A stretch of 46,632 bases of DNA. Origin: Haplomitrium mnioides. Its lineage: Eukaryota > Marchantiophyta > Haplomitriopsida > Calobryales. Below, piece by piece: positions 22,606 to 34,655 of this stretch. Within the stretch, counting starts at the first letter, position 1. Each line of letters opens with the position of its first letter. The notes beneath the pieces were generated by a model, which saw only the letters and a program-made list of their open reading frames with translations, was not told where the DNA came from and made no database searches. The position numbers and the translations under genes were made by a program. The stretch covers positions 1-46,632 of the forward strand of contig JBNGIS010036669.1 of assembly GCA_049999725.1 (NCBI GenBank). The letters run 5' to 3'.

Positions 22606-25600
22606 AAAAGTGCTTGAAAGATGAGTGAAAGAAGAAAGCTATTTTATATAAATTTTGTTCTACTAAAGTGCTTGAAGGATCATTTAAAAAAAAGAGCTAT
22701 TCTATTTGAATGTTGTTTTATAAAAAGTCTTAAAAGATCATTTGAAAAAGAAAGCTATTTTATATGAATGTTGTTCTATAGAAAAGCTTAAAATATCATT
22801 TATAGAAGAGAGCTATTCTATATGTATGTTGCTCTAAACAAGACCTTTCAAGGATCAGGGCTATTCTATATGAATGTTAATCTATAAATGACTTTAGAGT
22901 ATCATTTAAAGAAGACAACTTTAGAGGATCATTTAAAGAAGACAGCTATTCTATATGAATGTTGCTCTTTAAAAGAGCTCAAAGGATAATTTAAAGACGA
23001 GAAATATTCTATAAGAATGTTGTTCTATAAAAAAAGCTTACATAATCAATGAAAATAGACAGCTATTATATATGAATATTTTTCCTTAAAAGACCTTAAC
23101 TAAAACAACTATTCTATATGAATGTTGTTTTATAAAAGAGCTTAAAGTATCATTTAAAGAAGAGAACTATTCTACATGAATCTTTTTCTATAGAAAATCA
23201 TAAAGAATCATTGAAAAAAGAGTTTTGTTCTAAAAGAACATTGTTCTATAAAAGAGCTTCAAGGACCATTTAAAGAAGAGAGCTATTCTATATAAACATC
23301 TTTCTATAAAAGAGCTTAAAGAATCATTTAAAGAAGAGATATTTTCTAAATGAATGTTGTTATATTAAAGAGCTTTAAGGATCTTTTCAAGAAGAGAAAT
23401 ATTCTTTATGAATGTTGTTCTATTAAATAGCTTTAAGTTTCATTGAAAGAAGAGAGCTAATCTATAAATGTTGTTCTATAAAAGAGCTTTAAGGATCATT
23501 TAAAAAGAAGAGTTGTTCTATATAAATGTTTCCCTCTAAAAAATATTCAAGGATCATTTAAAAAAAAAGCTATTCTACATGAGCATTGTTCTCAAAAAGA
23601 GCTCAAAGGATCATTGCAAGAAGAGAGCTATTCTGTGTAGATGTTGTTCTACAGAAAGGCTTGAAGTATCATTTAAAAAAGCGAGTTATTCTATTTGAAT
23701 GTTGTTCTATAAAAGAGCTTAAAGAATAATATAAATAAGAAAGCCATTCTATATCACTGTTGGTCTATAGAGGAGTGTACTAGTCTATAGAGGAGTGTAC
23801 TGGTCTATAGAGGAGTGTACAGGATCATTTAAAGAGAAAAGCTATTCTTTATGAATGTTGTTCTATAAAAGACCTTAACAGATCATTCATAGAAGAGAGA
23901 TGTTTTATATGAATGTTGTGCATCGAAAGACTTTAAAGGATAATTTTAAAAAGAGAGCTCCTCTATATAAATGTTGCTCTATAAAAGAGCTTAAAGCATC
24001 ATTTAAGTAAAAGAGCTATTCTATATGGCTATTGTTCTATAAAGGGCTTACACGTTTTTTTAATCAAAAATAGCTATTCCATATGAATGATGTTCTATAA
24101 AAGAGCTTAAAAGATGAGTAAAAGAAGAGAGCTATTCTACATGAGTTTTGTTCTATCAAAGTGCTTGAAGGATAATTTACAAAAGAGAGTTATTTTATTT
24201 GAATGTTGTTCTAAAAAAGAGCTTAAAAGATCCTTCAAAAAAGAATGCTCTTCTATATGAATTTTGTTCTTTATAAGAGCTTAAAGGATCATTTATAGAA
24301 GAGAGCTATTCTATATGAATGTTGTTCTATAAAAAAACTTAAAGGATCATTAAAAGAACAAAGCTATTCTAGATGAATGTTGTTGTATAGTAGAGCTTTA
24401 AAGGATCATTTAAAGAAGACAACTATTCTATATGAATGTTGCTCTATAAAAGAGCTTAAAGCATCATTTGAAGAAAATAGCTATTCTTTATGAATGTTGT
24501 TTTATAAAAGAGCTTAAAGAATCATTTAAAGAAGAGAGCTACTCTTCATGAATGTTGTTTATATTAAAGAACTTAAAGGACCACTTAAAGAAGACAACTA
24601 TTCTACATAAATGTTGCTCTATAAAAGAGCTTAAAGCATCATTTGAAGAAAATAGCTATTCTATATGAATGTTGTTTTATAAAAGAGCTTTAAGAATCAT
24701 TTAAAGAAGAGAGCTACTCCTTATGAATGTTGTTTATATTAAAGAGCTTAAATGAGCACTTAAAGAAGAAAGCTATTGTATACAAATCTTGTTCTATTAA
24801 GGAGCTTAAAGGATCATTTAAAGTAGAGAGTTAATCTATATGAATGTTTTTTTTTGAAAGAGCTTAAAGTATCATTGAAAGAAGACACCTATTCTCTGTG
24901 AATCTCGTTCCATAAAAGAGCTTAAGGATCATTTATAGAAGAGAGCTTTTCTATATGAATGTTGTTTATAAAAGAGCTTAAAGGATCATTTTAAGAAGAG
25001 AGCTATTCTATATGAATGTTGTTCGATAAAACCCACAAAGGATCATTTAAAGAAGAGAGTTATTCTATCTAAATGTTGTTCTATAAAAGAGCTCAAAAGA
25101 TAATCTAAAGAAGAGAATTTTTCTTTAAGAATAATGTTCTATAAAAGAGATTAGAGGATCATTAAAAGAAGAGAGCTATTCTTTATTAATGTTGTTCTAT
25201 AAAAGAGCTAAAACGATAATTTCAAGAAATGACCTATTCTATAACAACATTGCTCTATAAAAGAGCTTAAAGGATCATTTAAAGAAGAGAGCTATTCAAT
25301 ATGAACATCTTACTATAAAAGAGCTTGACGAATTATTGAAAGACGAGGGCTCTTCTATGTGAATGTTCTTCCATAAAAGAGGTTAAAGGATCATTTATAG
25401 AAGAGAGAGATTTTCTTTATGAATGTTGTTCTATAAAAGAACTTAAAAGATTATTGAACGAAGAGAGGTATTTTATATGAATGTTGTTCTTTAAAAGACC
25501 TTAAAGGATCATTTAAAGAAAAGAGCTATTCTATATGAATGTTGTTCTATAAAAAAGCTTAAAAGTATAACTTAGAGAACAAACCTATTCCATAAGAATG

Positions 25601-27974
25601 TTGTTCTATAAAACAGCTTAAAAGATGAGTGAAAGAAGAGAGCGATTCTATATGAATGATGTTCTATAAATGAGCTTAAAGTATAATTTAATGAAAAGAG
25701 CTATTTTATATGAATGTTGCTCTATAAAAGAGCTTGAGGGTCATTTAATAAAGAGATTTATTCTATATAAATGTTGTTCTATAAAAGAGATGAAAGTATC
25801 ACTAAAAGAAGAGAGCTATTCTTGATAAATGTTGTTCTATAAAAGAGCTTAAAGGATCATTTAAAGAAAGGATCTATTCTATAAGAACATTGCTCTTTTA
25901 AAGAGCTTAAAGGATCATTTAAAGATAAGAGCTATTCAAAATGAACATCTTACTATAAAAGAGCCTAAACAATCATTGAAAGAAGAGAGCTATTCTATAT
26001 GAATGTTGTTGTCTCAAAGGTCTTAAAGGATCATTGAAAGAAAAAAGCTTTTCTATGTGAATGTTGTTCTAAAGAAGAGCTTAAAGATTCATTTATAGAA
26101 AAGACTTTTTCTATATGAATGTTATTCTATAAAAAATCCTTCAAGGATCATAATAAGAAGACAACTATTCTATATGAATGTTGTTCTATAAAACAGCTTA
26201 AAGGATCATTAAAAAAAAAGTTATTCTTTATAAATGTTGTTCTATAAAACAGCTTAAAGGATCATTAAAAAAAAAATTATTCTTTATAAATGTTGTTCTA
26301 TAAAAGAGATTAAAGTATCATTAAAAGAAGAGAGCTATTCTTTATGAATGTTGCTCCATAAAAGACCTCAAAGGGATCATTTGAAAAAGAGACCTATTCT
26401 AAAAGAACATTGTTATATAAAAGACCTAGAAGGATCATTTTAAAAAAATCCTATTCAATGTCAACATCTTACTATAAAAGAGCTTAAAGTATCATTGAAA
26501 GAAGAGAGCTATTCTATATGGATGTTGTTCTATAAAAGAGCTTAAAATATGAGTGAAAGAAGAGAGCTACTCTATATAAATTTTTTTCTACAAAAGTGCT
26601 TGAAGGATCATTTATAAAAAAGGGAGCTATTCAATATCAACATCTTACTATAAAAGAGCTTAAAGTATCATTGAAAGAAGAGAGCTGTTTTATATGGATG
26701 TTGTTCTATAAAAGAACTTTAAAGATGAGTGATAGAAGACAGTTGTTTTATAGGAATTTTGTTCTACAAAAGTGCGTGAACCATCATCTTGTTGTATATA
26801 AGAGCTTAAAGGATTATTTATAGAAGAGAGCTATTCTATATGAAAGTTGTTCTAAAAAAGACCTTCAAGAATCATTTAAAGAAGAGAGCTATTCTAAATG
26901 AATGTTGTTCTATAAAAGAGCTTCAATGATCATTCAAAGATAAAAGCTATTCTATATAAGGGTTGTTCTAAAAAAGAGCTTAAAGTATCATTCAAAGTAA
27001 GGAGATATTCTATATGAATGTTGTTTTATAGAAAGGCTTGAAGGATCATTGAAAAAAGGAGCTATTCTATTTGAATGTTTTTCTATAAAAGAGCTTAAAG
27101 GATCATTAAAGTAAGAGATCTATTCTATATGAATGTTATTCTATTTAAGAGCTTAAAGAATCATTTATAGAAGAGAGTTATTCAATACTAGTGATATTCT
27201 ATAAGAAAAACCTTAAAGTATCATTTAAAGAATAGAGCTATTCTATATGAAGGTTGTTCTATTAAAGAGCTTAAACGATAATTTAAAGAATAGAGTTATT
27301 GTTTATGAATGTTGTTATGTAAAAGAAGTTAAAGATGAGTGAAAGAAAATAGCTTTTCCATATGAATGATGATCTATAAAAGAGCTTAAAAGATAATTTC
27401 ACGAAAAGAGCTATTCTATATGAATGCTATTCTTTAAAAGAGTTTAAAGTATCATTTAAAGAAGAAAACTATTCTATATGAATGTTAATTTATAAAGGAG
27501 CTTAAATTATCATTTGCAGATAAGAGCTATTCTGTATGAATGTTGTTCCACAAAAGAGCTTCAAGAACCATTTAAGGAAGAGAGTTGTTCTTTATGATCG
27601 TTGCTCTATATCATACCTTGAAGGATCGATTATAGGAGAGAGCTATTTTATATGAATGTTTTACATGAAAAGAGCTTGAAGGACGATTTAAAGAAGAGAG
27701 CTATTCTATATGATTGTTGCTCTACAAAAGAGCTCAGAAGATCAATGAAAGAAAAGAGCTATTCTATATGAATGTTGTTCTGAAAAAGGGCTTAAAGGAT
27801 CATTTTATGAAAAGAGCTATTCAGTATGAATATTGTTCTATAAAAGAGCTTAAAATATCATTTAAAGAAGAGAGCTATTCTATATAAGAGCTTAAGAGAT
27901 CATTTGAATAAGAAAGCTATCAAATATGAATGTTGTTCTATGAAAGAGCTTAACAGATGATTTAAAGAACAAGT
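22606..27974 (+). repeat. 58-bp satellite array, block B
   Basis: About 92 diverged monomers of the same satellite and in the same orientation as block A. Variant monomers of block A (for example those with AGAACATTG and AATATGAACATCTTACTATAAAAG) recur here at 25240-25310 and 25875-25960, so the blocks share higher-order structure. A 175-bp three-monomer duplication lies at about 24416-24765, and an unrelated 20-bp triplet at 23761-23820. It ends at about 27974 inside the RNase H of element 3. Open frames inside it, such as that at 26596-26823, are chance. Confidence 0.95.
23761..23820 (+). repeat. Perfectly spaced 20-bp triplet inside block B
   Basis: Three adjacent copies of TGGTCTATAGAGGAGTGTAC (the middle one with A at position 2). 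The unit shares only GTCTATA with the surrounding satellite, so it is a fresh local amplification of a variant. Confidence 0.93.
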
Positions 27975-29800
27975 TATCTTTAAAAATAACAGCAAGGTAA
28001 GATATACAAGGCAAACCACAATGTAAATAAACATGATCAAGCATCCTCCGTAGGTATATGCACTCCCTACTAGCTTCATAGAGAGCAATGATCTCTGCAT
28101 GGTTTGAGGATGTACAAATCAAAAATTTCTTTGTACTTTTCCATGATATAACTGTAGAGCCATAAAGGAATACATAAGTGGTTTGGGGTTTAGTATCATC
28201 AAGATCTGATAGGTATCCTACATCTGCATAACCGGTAAGTATTTGATCAGTATTAGTTGGGAAAAAGAGTCCCATGTCAATTGTGCCTTGTAAATATTTG
28301 AAAATATGCTTGATACCATTCCAATGCTTTATAGTAGGTTGTGAACTATGTCTTGCAAGCAATTTCATGGCAAATGAAATATCAGGGTGTGTTTGATTAG
28401 CAAGATACATAAGAGCTCCTATAGCGGAGAGATATGGTATCTCAGATCCAAGGATTGGCTCTATGTCTTTGCGTTTTCGGAAAATATCTTTGTCTCTATC
28501 TAGTGATCTTATCTCCATATTGAATGTAGCTGGATGAGATTTATCCATATTGAAATGTTTAAAGATTTTCTTAGTATAAGTACTCTGATGCATCAATATG
28601 CCATCATTGAGATACTCAAACTGTAATCCTAAACAATACTTGGTCTTACCAATATCCTTCATATCAAAAGCCTTTTCAAGCATAGAAGTAGTCTGCTCAA
28701 GTAAGGATTGGTGACAAAAAATGTTTATATCATCAATATATAATGCGACAATTATAAATTCTTTGTCAACATTCTTGATGAATAAACTTGGTGCAATGTC
28801 ATCAAAGTGAAAACCCATAGCAATCATCTCCTCATGAAATCTATAATACCATATTCAACCACTCTATTTTAGTTCATAAATAGATCGAAGGATCTGGACT
28901 GCATATCCACCTTTGGCTAGAGGCATGGATTGATGCATAGGAGGGACAATAGGTCTTTTCTCCCTAGAGTGCATCTCATGAACTATAGGTCCTAACCCAG
29001 TACTACCACCACTGGGTGTAATGACGATCAATGGCAAAGAGGTAGATGAATCGCTAAATGGTTTACTCTTAGTGACATTCTCCCCTTGAATATGATAGAT
29101 ACTTCTTGTAGATCTGGGAACTCAAAAGCCCGTATAAGTATGTTGTTACAACATCCATCTAATGTGTAATGAGCTCATGTCCTAGGGAAAAGCCTACTAG
29201 GAACCGGTATGTGATAGCATCCATAACTGGGGCGTATGTGAGATCGTAGTCTCTCCTAAGTACTTGTGTATAGCCTTTGGCTATAAGATGTGCCTTATAT
29301 CTGACAATTTTGCCTTTTTTATTTATCTTCTTCACAAAGATCCACCTATATCCAATTAAATTAGCATTAGAGGGAATAGGGACTAAAGGTCCAAATACCT
29401 TCCTCTATATCATGGAATCAAGTTCTGAATCCATTGCCTTTTTCCACTCTATCCGGTCATAACTGTCCAAAGCTTCTTTGATAGATCTAAGATTAGGTGG
29501 TGTATAAGATATAGTCTCTGAAACATGGACTGCGAAATGGTCATCGACATGTACACTGTCTCTTTGCCATATAACCCCTATATCCATATAGTGGATCGAG
29601 ATCTCTTGATTATCAGGGTATTCCAATAAGGAAAGAATCAGTTGAGATAGTAATGGTGTAGACGAAGATGCTTTCATGACATCAACTGAGAATGTAGTTC
29701 TCTTAGTCAGAACTTTTTTGCCTAAGTTGAGAGTCTTTTGAGCCAAGAGGGCATCCTCTCTTTTGCCTTGGTACTTGGTCAACTGCTGGTTTTGAGATAT
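27975..29800 (-). pseudogene. Copia element 3: reverse transcriptase-RNase H
   Basis: The upstream part (29782 down to about 29405) holds the pre-RT linker and SIKEALDSYDRIEWKKAM. The RT blocks to about 29130 are partly out of frame. HIQGEN lies at about 29098-29081, followed by the short form of the spacer with two Gly-Pro-Ile-Val-like units, then YAVQILRSIYELK*SG*IWY (TAG at 28866-28864). A 311-codon open frame from 28827 carries YIDDINIF (catalytic YxDD as YIDD), KYCLGLQFEYLNDGILMHQS, ARHSSQPTIKHWNGIKH and the RNase H start LTGYADVGYLSD, SWKSTKKFL, SNHAEIIALYEASRECIYLR. It runs into satellite after KDN. Confidence 0.9.
28906..29080 (-). repeat. RT spacer of element 3, short form with two GPIV-like units
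   Basis: Between HIQGE and YAVQILRS about 58 codons remain open in frame. They include GLGPIVHEMHSREKRPIVPP, in which GGACCTATAGTTC and AGACCTATTGTCC are diverged copies of the GGACC...GTCC unit that is amplified in elements 1 and 2. This looks like the starting form from which the longer arrays grew. Confidence 0.75.
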
Positions 29801-29801
29801 C

Positions 29802-30915
29802 CTAAATTCTTGCAGGAATATTCACCGCAGGAATATGTGACCTAGTTATCGTTGCAATTTCATTAAAAGAATTTGGCAATTTTTCGACTATGTTAGCCAA
29901 GTGAAGAAGTCTCTCGACCTCATCCTCACCTGGCCTTGTTTTTTGATCTATCCATATAGTGGATATATTCTCCCATTGGAGTTTTTTCGGTAAAGAAGAA
30001 CTTTTATCTTCAAAAAGAGATGGAAATACATCATTGTAGAAATGGAAATCAGTTAATCTAGCTTGAAACACATCAGCTGTGGATGGTTCCAGATAGCGTA
30101 TAATAGACGGTGAGTCATATCCCACATAAATGCCTTTTTGCCTCTCAAGCCCATCTTAGTCCTTTTCGGTCCCATAATCGAAACTTAGACTTGACAACCA
30201 AAAACTCAAAAATCGGATAAGTTTGGCATCTGACCATAGGCCAGTTGGTGAGGTGATAATGAATTAAAAGCTCATGGTCGATATTTTAATAATGATGCAG
30301 CATGTAGTACTGCATCGCCCCATGCAGAAACCGGTAAATTGGTTTGCATTAACATAGGCCTAGCAATCATTTAAATGTTGCGTACAACTCTTTGGGCTAT
30401 TCCATTTTGAAAATAGACATGTGCCACATAGTATTGGGTATTAATATCCATTGTCATGCAAAAGTCATCAAAAGTTTTTGATGTAAACTCCCTCGCATTG
30501 TCAACTCATAGGATTTTTATTGGACTTTTTGGAAATTGAGCCTTCAATTTCAGAATGTGTGCCAATATACTTGGGAAGACAAGATTATGGGTAGATAGTA
30601 ATGATACTTGTGACCACTTTGTAGAAGCACAAATGATCCCAAAAAAATACTGAAAGGGTCCACTAGGCGGATCAATAGGACCACAAACATCTGCTTATAT
30701 TCTCTCAAGAAGCTTTGGAATTTCCATAATTGTTTTTGAAATCGCTTGACGTAAGGCCAGCTTGGCTTGAGAACAATGAATACATGGTCTATCAATCAAA
30801 GATGGCTTAATGCTTTGAGGAATAGATTGGGTTACTTTCTGAATGTTAAGAAACATTGTAGTGTCTGGATGTCCTAAGCGATTATGCCATAAAGGAGTAT
30901 TGCCAACCAGCAATT
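29802..30915 (-). pseudogene. Copia element 3: integrase
   Basis: The N-terminal zinc segment TPLWHNRLGHPDTTMF...CIHCSQAK (30890-30760) is intact. The core continues in broken frames with WSQVSLLSTHNLVF, FTSKTFDDFC and FQNGIAQR parts. The C-terminal block GYDSPSIIRYLEPSTADVFQA opens a 107-codon frame from 30125 to 29802, ending NIPARI. Several stops and shifts (for example around 30150-30550) make it nonfunctional. Confidence 0.87.
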
Positions 30916-31769
30916 TGGGTTACTAAAGCTGAATTCAGGAAATCAGAAGCATCAGTTACACAATGCCCCTTTGCAAGTGTGAAGGCTTCTCAAGAGCAGC
31001 GGATTACTATCAAACAACTAGTAAGAGTAGGGCGCATGATTCCTTGGAGGAAAACGGGATCATGGCGAAAGAGCGAGAAGGAGGCAGTGATTGCCAGCCA
31101 GAGGAGGGGTCCCATTACAAAATTTGAAGCAAGCCAGCGAGAACCCGTGGGTCTCATGAGGATGCGGGGATTGGGGCCGAGCAAGGAAGTAGGGAACGCC
31201 CACTCCAGACGATGCGATCAAAGGAGGAAGAACGGATCCACAAGCAGAAATCTGAAGGCACTCAGAGGAGAGGCAGATCGCGGACATGTTCTGCAGTGGC
31301 CACACATAAGGAAGCAAGGATCAGGGACGAAAGGAGGAGTCGAGATCGTCGCAAGGGCAAGCTAGGCCAAGGAAGGGGGACGCCTTGATCCTGCAAGCCA
31401 GAGCGCGCTATGCAGAGGCCGATCGACAATTTCCTTCTTTCTTGAATCCGCAAATCCTAGCGGAAACATGGAGTCCTCTTAAGGCTCCACAAGATTCCAC
31501 GGAAACGGGCGTATGCAGAGTGATTCGTGGGATTCTTCGAATGACGTGGCGGCTCTAAGGAGCCCGAAGATCTTCACTGGGAGTGGTGGGGCCCGCAAAA
31601 CCTCACGAGAATTCACCTCCCTAAGTGGGGATCCCGATTAAGGGGGTTTCGATCCGTCTTACGACGTGAGGAACCCGCTTAACAGAGATCCGATGAGAGT
31701 CCAACCGAGGAGCAAGGAGAAAGACCCAAAAAGGAGATATATTGTAGGTCCGGCCGAAGGAAAACGGAA

Positions 31770-32160
31770 GAGTCTCGGAAGGGTGACTTAGAGCAAATCC
31801 GAGCAAAGGAGGACCGAGGAAGCCGAAGGGGTGACTTAGCGCGAATCTTGTCACAAGAGAACCGACGAGTGCCGAAGAGGTGATCTATCGACGATCCGAT
31901 CAAGGAAGAACTGTGGAAGCCGAACGGGTGACTTAACGGGGATCCGACAAGAGGAAAAGCAAAGGAGAGCCGAAAGAGGGACGAATCATCGAACGGTCAG
32001 ATGAAGAGCGAGTTGAGGTGAAAAGGCGACTTATCGACGATCCGATCAAACAAAGAGCGTCAGTGCTGAAATGGTAATCCATCGCAAACTGTCCAACAAG
32101 AAGAAGGTTGAGCCAGAAGGGCAATATGTCACCGATCCGGTTGGGAGAGAACAATGATAC
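31770..32160. repeat. Degenerate repeats of about 65 bp, GC-rich
   Basis: Imperfect units contain GCCGAAxGGGTGACTTA and GACGATCCGATCAA (near 31770, 31828, 31875, 31919, 32020), with a spacing of roughly 50-100 bp. The copies are diverged and the edges are soft. Confidence 0.6.
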
Positions 32161-32569
32161 ACCGAAAAGGCAATTTATCTAAGAATCGCAAAGCAAAAAG
32201 AGGTCGACCAAAAAAACAACTTAGCACAGGACCGACCGATGGAGGAGCAAGCGACGCCGAAAAGGTGATTCTTTGCAAATTCGGCATGACCAAGGGAGAA
32301 AGTTTGACAAGGTACAGCCGCGATAACCGAAAGTTCGACAGAGGGGGGAAGGGATCAAAGGGGTCTTGTAGTTCCTATATTGAGCATTTTGAAAACTTAA
32401 CGAATGGAGCATCGGGTGCGTGCATTGTTCTTATCTCGAAGAGATGGCAAAATGATGACATCATCACAGTTCTTACTCGACAAGGAGGGGTTTTTCGGAT
32501 GACAAGGCGAGCGCAGGGAGTCCGTAGATGTTTTCGGAAACGTGGACAAATGAGAAGGAAGTCCACGGG

Positions 32570-32930
32570 TCAACCTCGAAAGAAGGTCAGCCCGACGGTC
32601 AGCCTACCACCTTGCGGGGCGGCGTCAGACGGCAGCCTTCGGACGATGCGGCGCCCTTAGAAGCTCGGAGGGGATTCCGTGGGTCAACTTCGGAAGAGGG
32701 GAGTCAGCGCGACAGTCCGCCTACCCCCTTGCGGGGTGATGTCAGACGGCGCTCTTCGGATGACGTGGCGACTCCGGGAGCCTCGAGCAAGTCAGAGGAC
32801 ACGAGGCAGTAGGTGGGAGCTCGTCAAACCTCGGGCCACGAGCGGGTCAACTTCGGAAGAGGGGGGTGAGCGCGCCGGTCCGCCTACCCCCTTACGGGGC
32901 GGCGTTGGACAACGAAGTTGTGAATGACAT
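32570..32930 (+). repeat. Three direct repeats of about 120-150 bp, GC-rich
   Basis: Units start near 32570, 32687 and 32844 with GGGTCAACTTCGGAAGAGG and continue to CCGCCTACCCCCTTGCGGGG and GGCGTCAGACGGC. Open frames at 32528-32927 are by-products of the repeat. Confidence 0.8.
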
Positions 32931-34253
32931 GGCGCGCGGAGGGGCACTTGGCATCTGCAGGAGAATCTGCGGAGATTTCGTAGACTAGGTTCCGCGGGGC
33001 GCTTCGGAACTCTGTTCCGAAGAACCCTTTAGACTTGGCTCCGCATGAATCTGCAGAATCTCGACCCGTAAGATTCCTCAGACTTCCCGTTGATGTTATC
33101 GTTGTACTTGGATTTTCCTAACCACTTGACAGGATACGCAGCGCATTCTCCCATTCCGATGTAGCGAGAATAACGACCTCGCGGGACACGTGTCGTCACC
33201 TTCCATTCCGAGCCAGCTTGATTAAGGAACTACTCTTCAGATCAGGCTCGAGGGATCAGCACGCAGGGGGGTATACATCCAGGGCCTCTGATTATGTTCA
33301 GGTTGATGCATGGGCGATTGCAAGTAGCGACATCGATCGCAAGACAGGGAAATCGTGTATGGTAAGGCAGGAGTGAGAATTCAATGAAGAGCTACGTGAA
33401 GCGGGTGAACTAGCTTTGGATGGCAAATAGGGATTCAGAGGTAGATTGGAGAGGCGCCGAGAATCGCAGAGTGAGGAGCTATAGATGCTCGAGAAATCCA
33501 GGTGAACTCGTCCCTGTGAGTGGATCAGGGCAGAGGTGGACCGATACGATAGCTCGAAGGGATTCTGGCCAGCTGAGAACTAAGAAGAGGACCAAGTGAG
33601 GAGCTTGGAATCGTTTCGGCATTTCCTTGAGCAAGCGCATCAGCCCATAGTGTTCGGAGTACACTCTGGTGTGATTCTTCAAGTGGAGCGTAGAGGGGGG
33701 GCTATGTCAATGCCTTCGCACTGTGGAGGAGGACCCGTCGAAGCTCAAGGTGAAGTGAGCTATCTGCAGTTGGAAAGACTGTCTTCTAGAGGTGGGGGTG
33801 AAAGAAATCCTCTTCCTAGCCTGAGGATGTAAATTCAGGGCTTTTAGCGATGGGAATAGAAAACTATCTGGAGAGAAGGGTGTGTGGGTAAGTTGGTTGG
33901 AAGGCTCGAAGGCAGCCAGTGATTCAGAAGGGAATTTTGAGTTGGTGGATCAGTCCAAAGGGCCTTCGAGGACTCTGTTCCTCATTGCAATATATTGTAT
34001 AAAGTGTTTGTGCATATATGTGTAGTTAGATTTACTTTCTGCAATTGTGCTTTAGAGGTTTAGTAGATTAGAAGACACCAGGATAGTTGAGCAGACCCTG
34101 GGATAGCCTTGGAAGGGGAGTTCAATCCCTTGACACAGTTCTGATATCCTGGAGGTGAATGCTCTATGTCTCTAATCTTGTTGCATAGTTAGGAATTAGT
34201 GCATCTTAGGCTAGTTAGGATCATCTATACCAGTTCTGTGACAACCCTGGTAG

Positions 34254-34353
34254 NNNNNNNNNNNNNNNNNNNNNNNNNNNNNNNNNNNNNNNNNNNNNNN
34301 NNNNNNNNNNNNNNNNNNNNNNNNNNNNNNNNNNNNNNNNNNNNNNNNNNNNN
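34254..34353. other. Assembly gap, 100 N
   Basis: Exactly 100 N, the usual placeholder for a gap of unknown length. Open frames crossing it are not real. Confidence 0.98.
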
Positions 34354-34655
34354 ATTCTGCCCCAAGCACAAATAAGGTGGCAGGGCTTGAGTCATTGGGC
34401 CCTTGGAATAAAGTGGAAGAATTACACAAAGCACAGTTGGGGGTGTTATGAATGTGGACCTAGGGGTGTATGAACAACTGACTTGAGTGCAAGCAGAAGA
34501 AGAGTGAGTGGTGAATATAAGGTCTGTAAGGAAAGGGAGAGCCATTAAGGTCTGAAAGTGGTAACTGGCAAGAGGCCATCTCACAAAAGAACCTGAAAGC
34601 CCATTATCTGCCCTCCCCTGTCTCCAAAGAGATGACTGGAAAGGTTAAGGCCTAG

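Larger units (their letters stand above)
30920..34655. other. GC-rich insertion inside element 3, perhaps a Ty3-type LTR or leader
   Basis: Copia coding sequence stops at about 34655 (after ...DHTCHS) and resumes at about 30915 (TPLWHNRLGHP), so the DNA between is a later insertion. It is much richer in G and C than its surroundings from 31000 to 33300, has no recognisable protein domain, and carries two tandem-repeat zones (31770-32160 and 32570-32930). Phrases such as CCCGATTAAGGGGGTTTCGA recall 8600-8760. A large LTR or noncoding leader of a Ty3 element is my best guess; the gap at 34254 hides its right part. Confidence 0.5.

Noticed and set aside
26596-26823. A 75-codon frame within satellite block B
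   Set aside because: It is made of 58-bp monomers; the period is not a multiple of three, so the frame has no conserved protein.
30979-31365. A 128-codon frame in the GC-rich island, and several others to 32927
   Set aside because: Both strands are open in this GC-rich repeat DNA and no domain or start context supports translation.
34211-34584. Open frames crossing 34254-34353
   Set aside because: They run through 100 N and contain runs of unknown residues.
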